This document shows, in pieces, positions 42,734 to 51,259 of a stretch of DNA of 64,000 nucleotides. Source of the DNA: Pedobacter xixiisoli (GTDB taxonomy: Bacteria > Bacteroidota > Bacteroidia > Sphingobacteriales > Sphingobacteriaceae); the NCBI RefSeq assembly GCF_900215335.1, contig NZ_OCMT01000002.1, positions 682,001-746,000 on the forward strand, written 5' to 3'. The notes below the pieces were generated by a model. The model worked only from the letters and a program-made list of their open reading frames with translations, searched no databases and was not told the origin of the DNA. How positions within the stretch are numbered: position 1 is the first letter of the stretch; every line of letters starts with the position of its first letter. Both the position numbers and the translations under genes were made by a program.

Positions 42734-43018
42734 ATGTCGGGAAAAAGCATCACCATTATAGCCCTAACAGCCTTATTAACGTTATTCTTAACCGTAAATA
42801 ACGATGCTGTAGAGTTCAATTTCATCATTGGACAACCAGTAGAGGTATCCAAACTAGTAGTTATTGGGATTTGTATTTTGATAGGTTTCATTCTAGGCTT
42901 TATTGCTGGTAGACCACGCAAAACCTATAGCAGTTACAACGACGAAATCGAAAAAGATGATATCGACACAAAACCTAAAAACACATTAAGCGACGAGGAC
43001 AGAGAGTACATTAGCTAA
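42734..43018 (+). CDS. LapA-domain (DUF1049) membrane protein
   Basis: The 94-residue protein has two membrane helices (about 5-20 and 38-58) separated by NNDAVEFNFIIGQPVEVSKL, typical of the lipopolysaccharide-assembly protein A family, and a charged cytoplasmic tail. It begins 20 bp after the large outer-membrane protein gene and probably shares its transcript. The role in envelope assembly is inferred from the family name; LapA-like proteins in E. coli regulate LPS via LapB/FtsH, which is not established here. Confidence 0.8.
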   Translation: MSGKSITIIALTALLTLFLTVNNDAVEFNFIIGQPVEVSKLVVIGICILIGFILGFIAGRPRKTYSSYNDEIEKDDIDTKPKNTLSDEDREYIS

Positions 43019-43051
43019 AAATATTTAGAAAAGCAGCGGCAGTAATCCATC

Positions 43052-43110
43052 GGTTACGATAGCCCTGCTTTTCGGCTTTAATCCCTCGTTACACTTCGGG
43101 CGTTGCCGCC
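43052..43110. repeat. Dispersed repeat, second copy of the 35474 family
   Basis: GGTTACGATAG...CCCTGCTTT...GGCTTTAATCCC...CACTTCGGGCGTTGCCGCC aligns with 35474-35526 over its length, with shared TACGATAG, GCTTT, CGGG and GCCGC blocks. It lies just upstream of the exported-protein gene at 43,146. Confidence 0.7.
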
Positions 43111-43145
43111 TTCAATCAGGTTTGGTACAGTTAAAATTCCTTGCT

Positions 43146-43913
43146 ATGAAACTTTTCATCCTCTCGGCAATCATCTGCTTTGTCGCCATTTATGCTCCTA
43201 CAGAAAAAATAATTGTACTGAATCCTACTTTAGGGATATTGATTGACAAAAGTCCAGAAGGAGAAGCCATTTTCAACAAACGCTTAAAACAGTGCGAAAT
43301 TTTGTGGGCGCAAGTAGCAAAAGGTGGCGAAGAAAAACTTTCTAAAAGCGAAAAAGAACAGCTGAAAAACTGCTCCGAAGATGAGAATTACTGGGATATT
43401 TTAGTTCCTGGGTGCAGTTGGTATTGTGGCGGTGGGTTAGAGACAGCAGCAGCATCGTCTACTTTGAGCAAACAAGGCAGCGTTAACTATGTTGCCAAAA
43501 ACGCAAATGACCTTAGCTACCAAACCGCTTGGGTAGAAGGCGTTCCAGGTTATGGTATCGGCGAAGATCTTACTTACGATTTCCCTCCAGAGAATCCAAG
43601 AATTACGAAAATCATTGTGGTAAATGGCTATGTAAAGTCGGCAAAGGCTTGGAACGAAAACTCAAGAGTAAAACAACTAAAGGTATACTTAGATGGAAAG
43701 CCTTTAGCCTTACTCAATCTACAGGATACGCGTCGGGAGCAAATCTTCACCTTGAAGCAACCTATTGGAAATGGAAATAGAGCAAATTACAAAGCCCTTC
43801 AATTAAAACCGAGATGGAAGCTTAAGTTCGAAATCACTGATGTTTATAAAGGGCAGAAATTTGACGACACCGCCATCACTGAAATCTATTTCGATGGAAT
43901 TGATGTTCATTGA
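43146..43913 (+). CDS. Exported protein with NADase-type glycan-binding (discoidin-like) domain
   Basis: ATG at 43146 gives 255 residues; the TTG eight codons upstream lies in the repeat and is rejected. A hydrophobic start (LFILSAIICFVAIYAP) precedes a charged region with a cluster of four cysteines (CEILW, KNCSED, PGCSWYC). From about residue 105 the pattern YQTAWVEGVPGYGIGEDLTYDF and YVKSAKAWNENSRVKQLKVYLDG matches the C-terminal glycan-binding domain attached to NADase-type toxins. It probably binds a surface or peptidoglycan sugar; no enzymatic domain is visible. Confidence 0.75.
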   Translation: MKLFILSAIICFVAIYAPTEKIIVLNPTLGILIDKSPEGEAIFNKRLKQCEILWAQVAKGGEEKLSKSEKEQLKNCSEDENYWDILVPGCSWYCGGGLETAAASSTLSKQGSVNYVAKNANDLSYQTAWVEGVPGYGIGEDLTYDFPPENPRITKIIVVNGYVKSAKAWNENSRVKQLKVYLDGKPLALLNLQDTRREQIFTLKQPIGNGNRANYKALQLKPRWKLKFEITDVYKGQKFDDTAITEIYFDGIDVH

Positions 43914-43976
43914 TATTGCTTAAAGTGCTTCATTCAAAAACATTTCTTAATTTTAATATCAAATTAAGACCATCAA

Positions 43977-44426
43977 ATGAAACATCTACTAGCTATTTTT
44001 ACATTATTATCATTCCTACAGCTCACTGCGCTAGCGCAATCAAAACGAGACTCTTTAGCCATTAAGCAGGCGGCACTAGACTACATCGAATCACAGCACA
44101 AACCAAATGCCGCACAAATGGAACGTGCCTTACATCCAAGAATGGTTAAACGTACTTTTTGGAAAGACAAAGCTACTGGCAAAGATTACGTAAGGGAAAC
44201 TTCTACAGAATCGATGGTTTTGCTTGCTGAAAGCTACAATACCAAAGGTGATAAATTCCCTATCAACCCAAAAAAAGAAGTTAAATTTCTAGATATATCA
44301 GAACGAACAGCCTCGGTAAAGCTCATCGCCGACGAATGGATAGACTATATGCACCTTGTTAAATTAAATGGTTCTTGGAAGATCATTAATGTGCTTTGGC
44401 AGTATAACGATGTTAAACAGCATTAA
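43977..44426 (+). CDS. Exported NTF2-like (lumazine-binding-like) protein
   Basis: The 149-residue protein has a signal peptide ending near TALAQS. The rest matches small exported alpha+beta barrel proteins annotated as NTF2-like or lumazine-binding-2: AALDYIESQHKPNAAQMERALHPRMVKRTF and a final WIDYMHLVKLNGSWKIINVLWQY. The substrate or ligand is unknown. Gap to the next gene is 12 bp, so co-transcription is likely. The preceding discoidin-like gene is on the same strand. Confidence 0.75.
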   Translation: MKHLLAIFTLLSFLQLTALAQSKRDSLAIKQAALDYIESQHKPNAAQMERALHPRMVKRTFWKDKATGKDYVRETSTESMVLLAESYNTKGDKFPINPKKEVKFLDISERTASVKLIADEWIDYMHLVKLNGSWKIINVLWQYNDVKQH

Positions 44427-44438
44427 AAAATCCTTAAA

Positions 44439-44894
44439 ATGAAAAATTTATTCTCTTTTATATTGATGCTCGGTTTTGGACTTATCTGTCAAGCACAAGA
44501 AAAACCAAAGTACGATGAAGCACTAGCCAAAAAATTAGGAGCAGACAACTACGGCATGAAAATGTACGTGTTAGTGATTCTTAAAACTGGGCTGAATACC
44601 ACGGCAACCAAAGCACAAACCGACAGCCTTTTCAAAGGACATATGGCCAATATCGAGAAACTAGCCAGAGAAAATAAATTGGTAGTTGCTGGACCTTTGG
44701 CAAAAAATGAAAAACAATATCGTGGCATTTTCATCCTCAACACCAAATCATTAGAAGAAGCAAAAAGTTGGCTGGCTACCGACCCCGCAGTAAGCGCTAA
44801 ACTACTAGATGCCGAAATTTTCAATTGGTATGGTTCTGCAGCTTTGCCAGAATACCTACCTTACCACGATAAAGTGCAAAAAAGCAGTCATTAA
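44439..44894 (+). CDS. Exported YCII-like protein
   Basis: The 151-residue protein has a signal peptide ending near ICQAQ and a ferredoxin-like YCII fold: YVLVILKTG at the first strand, HMANIEKLARENKLVVAGPL, RGIFILNTKSLEEAKSWLATDPAV. YCII domains in cytosolic proteins are associated with dehalogenation or peroxidase-like reactions, but here the domain is exported and its role is unclear. It follows the NTF2-like gene by 12 bp and precedes the M28 peptidase with 81 bp. Confidence 0.75.
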   Translation: MKNLFSFILMLGFGLICQAQEKPKYDEALAKKLGADNYGMKMYVLVILKTGLNTTATKAQTDSLFKGHMANIEKLARENKLVVAGPLAKNEKQYRGIFILNTKSLEEAKSWLATDPAVSAKLLDAEIFNWYGSAALPEYLPYHDKVQKSSH

Positions 44895-44975
44895 GAGTGC
44901 AACATTTCTATTAACAAAAGGTTATCAACTGACTTAATAGTTAATTTAGAATTCTATTAAATAGAATAACCTAAA

Positions 44976-46523
44976 ATGAAAAGAAAACTACTTTTACCAA
45001 GCTTATTGTTATTTACTTCGTCTTTTGTTTTCGCACAAGACAAAGTAGTAGACAATATCATCAAAGAGGCTAATGAAAACTCTCAATTAGAGAAACTAGC
45101 CCACGAATTACTAGATGTTGTTGGCCCTCGTTTGGTAGGCACGCAACAAATGAAACAAGCTAATGACTGGGTAGTTAAGAAATATGCAGATTGGGGCATT
45201 AGCGCTAAAAATGAGCAATGGGGACAATGGCGTGGCTGGGAACGTGGAGTTACTCATGTAGATTTGGTTAGCCCACGGTTAAGAACACTGGAAGCTACAC
45301 AATTGGCTTGGAGCCCATCTACCAATGGCAAAGCTATTAATGCAGAAGCGATTATTTTACCAGAAAGCATTACAGATTCTGTGTCCTTCCAAAAGTGGTT
45401 ACCTGCGGTAAAAGGTAAATTGGTTTTGATAGCTCACAATCAAATTTCTGGTCGTCCAGATAAAAACTGGGAAGAGTTTGCCACGAAAGACCTATTTGAA
45501 AAATACAAAAAAGAGAAAGCTGCTGCCTTAAAAAGCTTCAACGACAATTTAGCCAAAACAGGCTTGAAGGCAAAAGACTTAGCCTTAGCTCTAGAAAACG
45601 CAGGTGCAGCGGCGATAGTTATCAATAACTGGTCGCAAGGTTTTGGGGTTGATAAAGTTTTCGGCGCCAATACCAAGAAAATCCCTACCATCAATTTATC
45701 TGTAGAAGATTACGGATTGGTGTTCCGTTTAGCAAAACATGGTTCAAAACCTGTGTTAAATGTTACTTCAGAATCTAAAGAATTAGGTTTAGTGCCAACC
45801 TTCAATACCCTTGCTGAATTGAAAAGTAAACAGAAACCCAACGAATATGTAATGCTATCAGCTCACTTAGATTCTTGGGATGCTTCTGCTGGCGCTACAG
45901 ATAATGGCTCTGGAACCATCTTAATGATGGAAACTATGCGCATTTTGAAAAAATTCTATCCAAACCCTAAGCGTACCATTTTAGTAGGGCATTGGGGTAG
46001 CGAAGAACAAGGTTTAAATGGCTCGAGGGCTTTTGTGGAAGACCATCCCGAAATTGTAAAGAACCTACAAGCTTTATTTAACCAAGACAATGGAACAGGC
46101 CGTGTGGTAAATCTTGCCGGACAGGGCTTCTCTAACTCAGAAAAGTTTTTAACTCGTTGGTTAGCTAAAGTTCCCGATACCATCAAAAATCAAATCAAGA
46201 CTTCATTTCCTGGTATTCCCGGAGCTGGAGGTTCAGATTTTGCTTCATTTGTAGCTGTTGGCGCACCGGGCTTCTCATTAAGTTCCACCAGCTGGGATTA
46301 TGGCACTTACACTTGGCATACCAATCGTGATAGCTACGACAAAATGGTTTTTGAAGAGATTAGAAACAATGCCATTTTAGCTGCAATTATGGTTTACATG
46401 GCTTGTGAAGACCCTGAGAAATTCACTACAGAAAGAGCAGAATTACAGATTAACCCAAGAACCGGACAGAAAGTAACTTGGCCGGAACAGAAAAAAGCAA
46501 TCCGTAAGGGCGGTGTAGATTAA
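44976..46523 (+). CDS. Secreted M28-family aminopeptidase with PA domain
   Basis: The 515-residue protein has a signal peptide ending SFVFAQ, a PA domain insertion (about 120-250) and an M28 dizinc domain. Metal-ligand motifs are HLDSWDAS (His, first Asp), GATDNGSG (second Asp), HWGSEEQGLNG (double Glu), FNQDNGT and the last His in WHTNRDSYD. The enzyme should remove N-terminal residues or cleave dipeptides outside the cytoplasm. Transcription ends at the hairpin at 46537-46584. Close homologues are common in Bacteroidota; the fold assignment is firm. Confidence 0.92.
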   Translation: MKRKLLLPSLLLFTSSFVFAQDKVVDNIIKEANENSQLEKLAHELLDVVGPRLVGTQQMKQANDWVVKKYADWGISAKNEQWGQWRGWERGVTHVDLVSPRLRTLEATQLAWSPSTNGKAINAEAIILPESITDSVSFQKWLPAVKGKLVLIAHNQISGRPDKNWEEFATKDLFEKYKKEKAAALKSFNDNLAKTGLKAKDLALALENAGAAAIVINNWSQGFGVDKVFGANTKKIPTINLSVEDYGLVFRLAKHGSKPVLNVTSESKELGLVPTFNTLAELKSKQKPNEYVMLSAHLDSWDASAGATDNGSGTILMMETMRILKKFYPNPKRTILVGHWGSEEQGLNGSRAFVEDHPEIVKNLQALFNQDNGTGRVVNLAGQGFSNSEKFLTRWLAKVPDTIKNQIKTSFPGIPGAGGSDFASFVAVGAPGFSLSSTSWDYGTYTWHTNRDSYDKMVFEEIRNNAILAAIMVYMACEDPEKFTTERAELQINPRTGQKVTWPEQKKAIRKGGVD

Positions 46524-46536
46524 TTTTGTTTTTTAT

Positions 46537-46584
46537 ACCACCTAAGATATCTTAGTTCATTTTAGTTTTCTTAGGTGGTTTTTC
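46537..46584 (+). terminator. Terminator after the M28 peptidase
   Basis: ACCACCTAAGA (46537-46547) pairs with TCTTAGGTGGT (46569-46579), with an inner CTAAGATATCTTAG palindrome, and a T-run follows. It lies 13 bp after the stop codon. Confidence 0.75.
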
Positions 46585-46790
46585 ATTTACAAACCTTTAC
46601 TTTCTCAAAAAAGTAAAACCTAATTAACCACATATAAACGAAGAGTTAACTAAGGCTATGTGGCTAATAAAAGAAAAAATTAAACATTAAGAATTTAAGA
46701 AGAATTAAGTCTTCACGGACCTTCATCTCTTAATGGTTCAAATCCAAAAGCTAACGTGAGCTAAGGTAGCTTAGGTGTTTAAAACAAGAA

Positions 46791-47795
46791 TCACTCTTCC
46801 TTCTGTTGAAACTTATAAAACAGATAACCTAAGAAAGGCAAAATTAGAAAACTTCCCAAAACTAAAGCCCAGCCTAAGCTTTGTACCGTTTTCTCTGGGC
46901 CAATTGTATTGTAAAGCGAAATTACACCACCTCCTTTTAAACGAATAAAATTGGGAAAATGAGCATAGCTGATGGCAACCAAAATCATCGTTACCTGAAA
47001 ACCAGCCAATATCCTTAAAATCTGCGTTCTGCCTTTTAGCAACAAATACCAAAGCAATACCAGCGACAGACTTGCCAAAATCACGGCCATTAATCCAACT
47101 TTGTTGTAAACTACCCAGTTCATCAAAGGAACATCTTCCATAGCAGCACTAAAGAACACCATTGCGCCAAAAACTACCGCAGCGAAATTCATATACTTTG
47201 CTTTTTTAATGAAGCGCTTTTGATCTTCTTCCGTTTTACACTCTCCTATTAAATAAATAGCGGCCAAGAAACCACACAAAGCTGTAGTAAACAAACCAAC
47301 AGAAATAGAAAACCAATTGAACCAACTAAAAATATAGGCATCAGCAAAGTTGGTGGCGTCTGGATCTACCTTTCCCGACAAGACACTTCCAGCAATAATC
47401 CCTAAAAACAAAGCAGTAAGAAAGCTCGAATACCTAAAAATACGGTTATACAACCATTGCATATCGTCTTTAACAGCATCGTAATGTCTAAAAACAAAAG
47501 CAGTTCCTCTCGCAATAATTCCAATTAACATGACGGCCAAAGGAATGTGTAAATGCACCGACATGGTAGTGTAAATACGCGGAAAAGCGACAAACAAAAT
47601 CACAATGGCAATAATGAGCCACATGTGATTAGCCTCCCAAACAGGCCCGATAGCATGATACATCGTTTTACGAGTGCGGCTTCTGTTCTTCGTTGAAGTA
47701 AACAGCTCAATAATTCCGGCTCCAAAATCGGCACCGCCTAACAAGAAATAAAGCAGAATTGCTAAACATAAAAAAGCAATGACTATTTGTTCCAT
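46791..47795 (-). CDS. cydB: Cytochrome bd-type quinol oxidase, subunit II
   Basis: The 334-residue protein has about eight membrane helices and begins IVIAFLCLAILLYFLLGGADFGAGI, the conserved CydB N-terminal signature. GPVWEANHMWLIIAIVILFVAFP follows the first loop. It forms the high-affinity terminal oxidase with CydA. The ATG overlaps the cydA stop codon by one base (TAATG), so the two are coupled. No cydX-like small gene was seen downstream in the 267-bp gap before 46,791. Confidence 0.94.
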   Translation of the reverse strand: MEQIVIAFLCLAILLYFLLGGADFGAGIIELFTSTKNRSRTRKTMYHAIGPVWEANHMWLIIAIVILFVAFPRIYTTMSVHLHIPLAVMLIGIIARGTAFVFRHYDAVKDDMQWLYNRIFRYSSFLTALFLGIIAGSVLSGKVDPDATNFADAYIFSWFNWFSISVGLFTTALCGFLAAIYLIGECKTEEDQKRFIKKAKYMNFAAVVFGAMVFFSAAMEDVPLMNWVVYNKVGLMAVILASLSLVLLWYLLLKGRTQILRILAGFQVTMILVAISYAHFPNFIRLKGGGVISLYNTIGPEKTVQSLGWALVLGSFLILPFLGYLFYKFQQKEE

Positions 47796-49117
47796 TATTG
47801 ATCGATATTTGAGGATTTGTAAAGCACTGGAACCATTTTAATTTGTCGATACAGCAAAAAGATAACGATTAAGCTCAATGAGAAATAAATAGCCGAAAAC
47901 AGATAGAATGACCAAGCTATACCCGGCATTGGGGTTACCGCATCAATAGTTCGCATAATACCATTGATGATCCAAGGTTGGCGACCGACTTCGGTTACTA
48001 CCCAACCTGCTTCTAAAGCTATGTAACCTAAAGGGATTGCAAAAACGAAGAGCTTTAATAGCCATTTACTGGTAAGTATCGTTTTCTTTCTCCATAAAAT
48101 GAAGAAGTAAATGATCGAGATGAGCATCATTACCGAGCCCAAACCTACCATAATTTGAAAAGCGTAATGGGTTATCGCTACTGGTGGATGTTCGTCTTCC
48201 GGAATTTGATCTAAGCCTTTTACTTCGGCATTAAAATCACCATGCGCTAAAAAACTCAGGGCTCCTGGGAGTTCTATATAATTACTTACCGTTTTATTTT
48301 TTTCGTCTACAATGCCGCCAATAATTAACGGCGCAGGTTTTTCTGTTTTGTACAAAGCTTCCATAGCCGCAAGCTTGGCTGGCTGGCGCTGAGCTACATC
48401 TTTCGCAGAAATATCGCCACTAATAGGTTGCAATAGTGCACAGATAGTAGCAAAAGTAGCCGCTATCTTAAATGATTTGTAATGAAAATCGTTGTGTTGC
48501 TTTTTCAACAGCATTAACGCATGAACGCCAGCTACAGCAAAACCCGTTGCAGTAAACGCCGCTAAACACATGTGCAAAGCTTGCGTAAACCAGGCATCAT
48601 TAAACATCGCTTTAATTGGGTCTATATTGGTGTATTCGCCATTTACATAATCAAAACCGGCCGGACTGTTCATCCAAGCGTTGGCAGCAACTACCAAAAT
48701 TCCTGATGCCAAGCCACTTACTCCAACTACCACTCCAGTAAACCAATGGAACCATTTATTGAGTTTTTCCCACCCATAAAGAAAAAATCCTAAAGCAATG
48801 GCTTCGATAAAAAATGCTGTACCCTCCAATGAAAAAGGCATTCCGAAAATTGGACCCGCATGCTCCATAAATTTGGGCCATAACAAACCCAGTTCGAAAG
48901 ACAGCATAGTACCAGAAACTGCTCCAGTGGCGAAGAAAATGGCAACGCCTTTACTCCAAGCCTTCGTGATATGCTTATAAACTTCGTTATTGGTTTTTAA
49001 CCACTTGTAATGCGAAACAGCCATAAAAAATGGCATTACCATACCAATACAAGCGTAAATAATGTGGAAGCCCAATGAAAGGGCCATCTGTGAACGGGCG
49101 GCTAAAAAATCATCCAT
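47795..49117 (-). CDS. cydA: Cytochrome bd-type quinol oxidase, subunit I, short Q-loop type
   Basis: The 440-residue protein has the N-terminal heme-ligand histidine at residue 18 (SLGFHIIYA), a conserved FTQALHMCLAAF-type helix, and GRQPWIINGIMRT near the end of the quinol region. At 440 residues it lacks the long periplasmic insertion of E. coli CydA (about 520), placing it in the short-loop class often called cyanide-insensitive. It oxidises quinol and reduces oxygen. The promoter is at 49140-49147; cydB follows by overlap. Confidence 0.94.
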   Translation of the reverse strand: MDDFLAARSQMALSLGFHIIYACIGMVMPFFMAVSHYKWLKTNNEVYKHITKAWSKGVAIFFATGAVSGTMLSFELGLLWPKFMEHAGPIFGMPFSLEGTAFFIEAIALGFFLYGWEKLNKWFHWFTGVVVGVSGLASGILVVAANAWMNSPAGFDYVNGEYTNIDPIKAMFNDAWFTQALHMCLAAFTATGFAVAGVHALMLLKKQHNDFHYKSFKIAATFATICALLQPISGDISAKDVAQRQPAKLAAMEALYKTEKPAPLIIGGIVDEKNKTVSNYIELPGALSFLAHGDFNAEVKGLDQIPEDEHPPVAITHYAFQIMVGLGSVMMLISIIYFFILWRKKTILTSKWLLKLFVFAIPLGYIALEAGWVVTEVGRQPWIINGIMRTIDAVTPMPGIAWSFYLFSAIYFSLSLIVIFLLYRQIKMVPVLYKSSNIDQ

Positions 49118-49139
49118 ATATTAGGGGATTGGGACTGAA

Positions 49140-49147
49140 CAAATATA
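49140..49147 (-). promoter_or_regulatory. cydA -7 box
   Basis: TATATTTG on the reverse strand lies 22 bases upstream of the ATG. A TAAG/CTTA trinucleotide at the -33 position is weak, so expression may need an activator such as a redox regulator; none is identified here. Confidence 0.45.
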
Positions 49148-49335
49148 AGCCTTCACATCTTAAGTACTAAGACCGTACCCTCGGCTAACATAAATATTTG
49201 AAATATAGAACGTTTATAAATTAAACTAATCTCCTGTAAATAGATTTATTTTCTATTAGAAAAAATAAAACAAGCTATCATGTTCTGGAAAGCTAATTCA
49301 TCCCCGCCTATTTACATTATTGTTAAACATCGCTA

Positions 49336-49365
49336 AACAAAAAACCACGACTATAGCCGTGGTTT
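49336..49365 (-). terminator. Terminator after the small acidic protein gene
   Basis: AAACCACG pairs with CGTGGTTT (49342-49349 and 49358-49365) around an 8-base loop; the reverse strand continues with a T-run. It lies 23 bp after the stop codon at 49,388. Confidence 0.75.
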
Positions 49366-49387
49366 AAATTCAAACAATTATTTTCTA

Positions 49388-49597
49388 TTAAACACCTGTT
49401 CCAGGCGTGGTTCCTGGCTCGTGGCCGCCTCCAAGAGGTTCGTGCTTACGAGGATGATTTTTAGTAAAATTAGTAGTGATGGTGGATGACGAAGTAGATT
49501 CAATGTTTTCTTCTTTCCTCGTTGGCTTCGTATCATCAATATCAATCAGGTCGTTTCTAACTTCTTTCTCTTTGTTATTCTTATCTTTATTTTCCAT
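49388..49597 (-). CDS. Small charged low-complexity protein
   Basis: The 69-residue protein is rich in Lys, Glu, Asp, Asn and Thr in the first 45 residues (KDKNNKEKEVRND, TKPTRKEENIESTSS), ending with PRKHEPLGGGHEPGTTPGTG. No membrane segment, signal or fold is apparent; it is probably disordered. It has its own terminator, so it is expressed as a single gene. Function unknown. Its coding status is less certain than larger neighbours, but the clean terminator and codon pattern argue for a real gene. Confidence 0.6.
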   Translation of the reverse strand: MENKDKNNKEKEVRNDLIDIDDTKPTRKEENIESTSSSTITTNFTKNHPRKHEPLGGGHEPGTTPGTGV

Positions 49598-49734
49598 AAT
49601 TTATAATTTTTATTTAACGGTAATGAAGCTATCCCAATGAATTGGGATGGTTCCATGATCTTTAAGTTTTGGTACGGTTATCTAACAATCTCCGTTTTAA
49701 GTTTGTTTGTAACAACATACATCAATTTCAAAAA

Positions 49735-50391
49735 ATGAAGAAAGCAATCCTTTTTGGCGCCAGTGGTTTTATAGGCGGATATTTGTTAAGAGATTTATTG
49801 CAAAGCGATATTTATAGTGAGGTGACTATTGTGGTTAGAAAGCCGCTGAACGTTCAACACCCTAAACTAAACATAGTTATTGCCGATTATCATAGTCTAG
49901 CTCAAAACGCGGCATATTTATTTGGCGATGATGTTTTTATCTCTTTGGGCACTACAAAAAAGAAAACCCCCAATCAAAAAGAATACTACCAAATAGACCA
50001 CGATTACCCCGTACTGGCAGCTCAATTGACCAAAGCAAATGGAGCTACTTCAGTGATGTTGGTATCAGCAGTAGGTGCCAATGCCAATTCGTCCATCTTT
50101 TATACCAAAACAAAGGGCGAGGCAGAAAGAGATGTTATTGCAGTTGACTTTGACCATACCCATATTTTCCGTCCATCGATGATTATGGGCAACAGGGAAG
50201 AAAGCAGACCCCTAGAAAGGATATTCATTAAAATATTCTCCATAGCAAATCTGTTATTGGTTGGCAAATTGAATAAATACAAAGGAATTACTGCCGAAAA
50301 TATTGCGAAGGCGATGATTAAAGCCGCACAACAACCTGTAGAGAAAGCTAAAGTTTATCATTGGGAGGAAATGAAGGAACTTGTCAAATAG
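49735..50391 (+). CDS. NAD(P)-binding Rossmann oxidoreductase, HTATIP2-like
   Basis: ATG at 49735 gives 218 residues starting MKKAILFGASGFIGGYLLRDL, an N-terminal dinucleotide motif GASGFIG. The in-frame start 22 codons upstream is rejected because no plausible N-terminal extension precedes this motif and a TAAGTTTG box lies at 49698-49705. Later motifs include YYQIDHDYPVLAAQ, VSAVGANANSSIFYTKTKGEAE (YxxxK-like) and FRPSMIMGNREE, all typical of the NAD(P)-dependent epimerase-like/HTATIP2 group. Substrate unknown. Confidence 0.85.
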   Translation: MKKAILFGASGFIGGYLLRDLLQSDIYSEVTIVVRKPLNVQHPKLNIVIADYHSLAQNAAYLFGDDVFISLGTTKKKTPNQKEYYQIDHDYPVLAAQLTKANGATSVMLVSAVGANANSSIFYTKTKGEAERDVIAVDFDHTHIFRPSMIMGNREESRPLERIFIKIFSIANLLLVGKLNKYKGITAENIAKAMIKAAQQPVEKAKVYHWEEMKELVK

Positions 50392-50411
50392 CATGTTTTC
50401 TATAATTAATT

Positions 50412-50506
50412 AAACACCCCGGTCTTCGACCACCCCTCTAGGAGAGGGGAATATCATAACGCAAAATTCCCCTCTCTTAGAGGGGTGCCCAACGGGTGGG
50501 GTGTTT
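50412..50506. repeat. Palindromic G/C-run intergenic repeat
   Basis: Outer arms AAACACCCC (50412-50420) and GGGGTGTTT (50498-50506) enclose an inner CACCCCTCTAGGAGAGGGG / CCCCTCTCTTAGAGGGGTG pairing. It lies between the Rossmann protein and Tag genes, and resembles the element at 4591-4684. Confidence 0.75.
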
Positions 50507-50595
50507 AGACAAAAAAGAGAATAAAAATTTTACAACTGCCATAGGGTTGTCAGTGGGATGCTTATTTTTACCAGGAAATAAACACCTATACTAAT

Positions 50596-51147
50596 ATGAG
50601 TTATTGTAGTGCAATTCCCAATATGCAGCCTGAAGAACGTAAGGCTTTACATAAAAACTATCACGACAACCATTATGGCTTTCCTATCAATGATGATAAT
50701 GAGCTATTTGGCAGATTGATTTTAGAAATTAACCAAGCAGGCTTAAGCTGGGAAACCATTTTAAAAAAGGAAGATGGTTTTAGAAATGCTTATGCCAATT
50801 TCGATGTGAATAAGGTAGCTAATTTCACCGAATCTGATCGAGAACGTCTATTACAAGATGCTGGAATTATCCGCAATAAGTTAAAGGTTAACGCCGCGAT
50901 AGAAAATGCCAAAACCATCCTTCAATTACAGCAGGAATTTGGCAGTTTCGAGAAATGGCTGGAACATCATCATCCAAAAACCAAAGCAGAATGGATTAAG
51001 CTATTTAAGAAGACTTTCAAGTTTACCGGTGGCGAAATTGTTGGCGAGTTTTTAATGAGCATCGGTTATTTACAAGGCGCTCATGATACTTCTTGCGCTG
51101 TCCATGCAAAGGTTTTGAAGAGCAATCCGAAGTGGGTTGGTCAGTAA
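50596..51147 (+). CDS. tag: DNA-3-methyladenine glycosylase I
   Basis: The 183-residue protein has Tag signatures: zinc ligands C4, H23 (YHDNHYG), H163 and C167 (GAHDTSC), and E44 in LEINQAGLSW, the conserved acidic active-site residue. A helix-hairpin region follows. The enzyme excises 3-methyladenine from DNA. The gene stands alone downstream of a palindromic repeat and upstream of the GTCATTTCGA-type repeat at 51170. Family assignment is firm. Confidence 0.93.
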   Translation: MSYCSAIPNMQPEERKALHKNYHDNHYGFPINDDNELFGRLILEINQAGLSWETILKKEDGFRNAYANFDVNKVANFTESDRERLLQDAGIIRNKLKVNAAIENAKTILQLQQEFGSFEKWLEHHHPKTKAEWIKLFKKTFKFTGGEIVGEFLMSIGYLQGAHDTSCAVHAKVLKSNPKWVGQ

Positions 51148-51169
51148 TCTGCAAAGGAATAAAGTTAGT

Positions 51170-51252
51170 CGTCATTTCGAACGCAGAGAGAAATCTAGCA
51201 AATTGCAAAATTCTATTCGTTAGATTTCTCCTCATACTTCGTCAAAATGACG
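51170..51252. repeat. GTCATTTCGA-family repeat, copy 2
   Basis: CGTCATTTCGA (51170-51180) faces GTCAAAATGACG (51241-51252), and GAGAAATCTA (51188-51197) is exactly complementary to TAGATTTCTC (51221-51230). It shares the outer arm and AAATCT core with 28273-28387. It lies between convergent tag and symporter genes. Confidence 0.75.
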
Positions 51253-51259
51253 AAGAACA

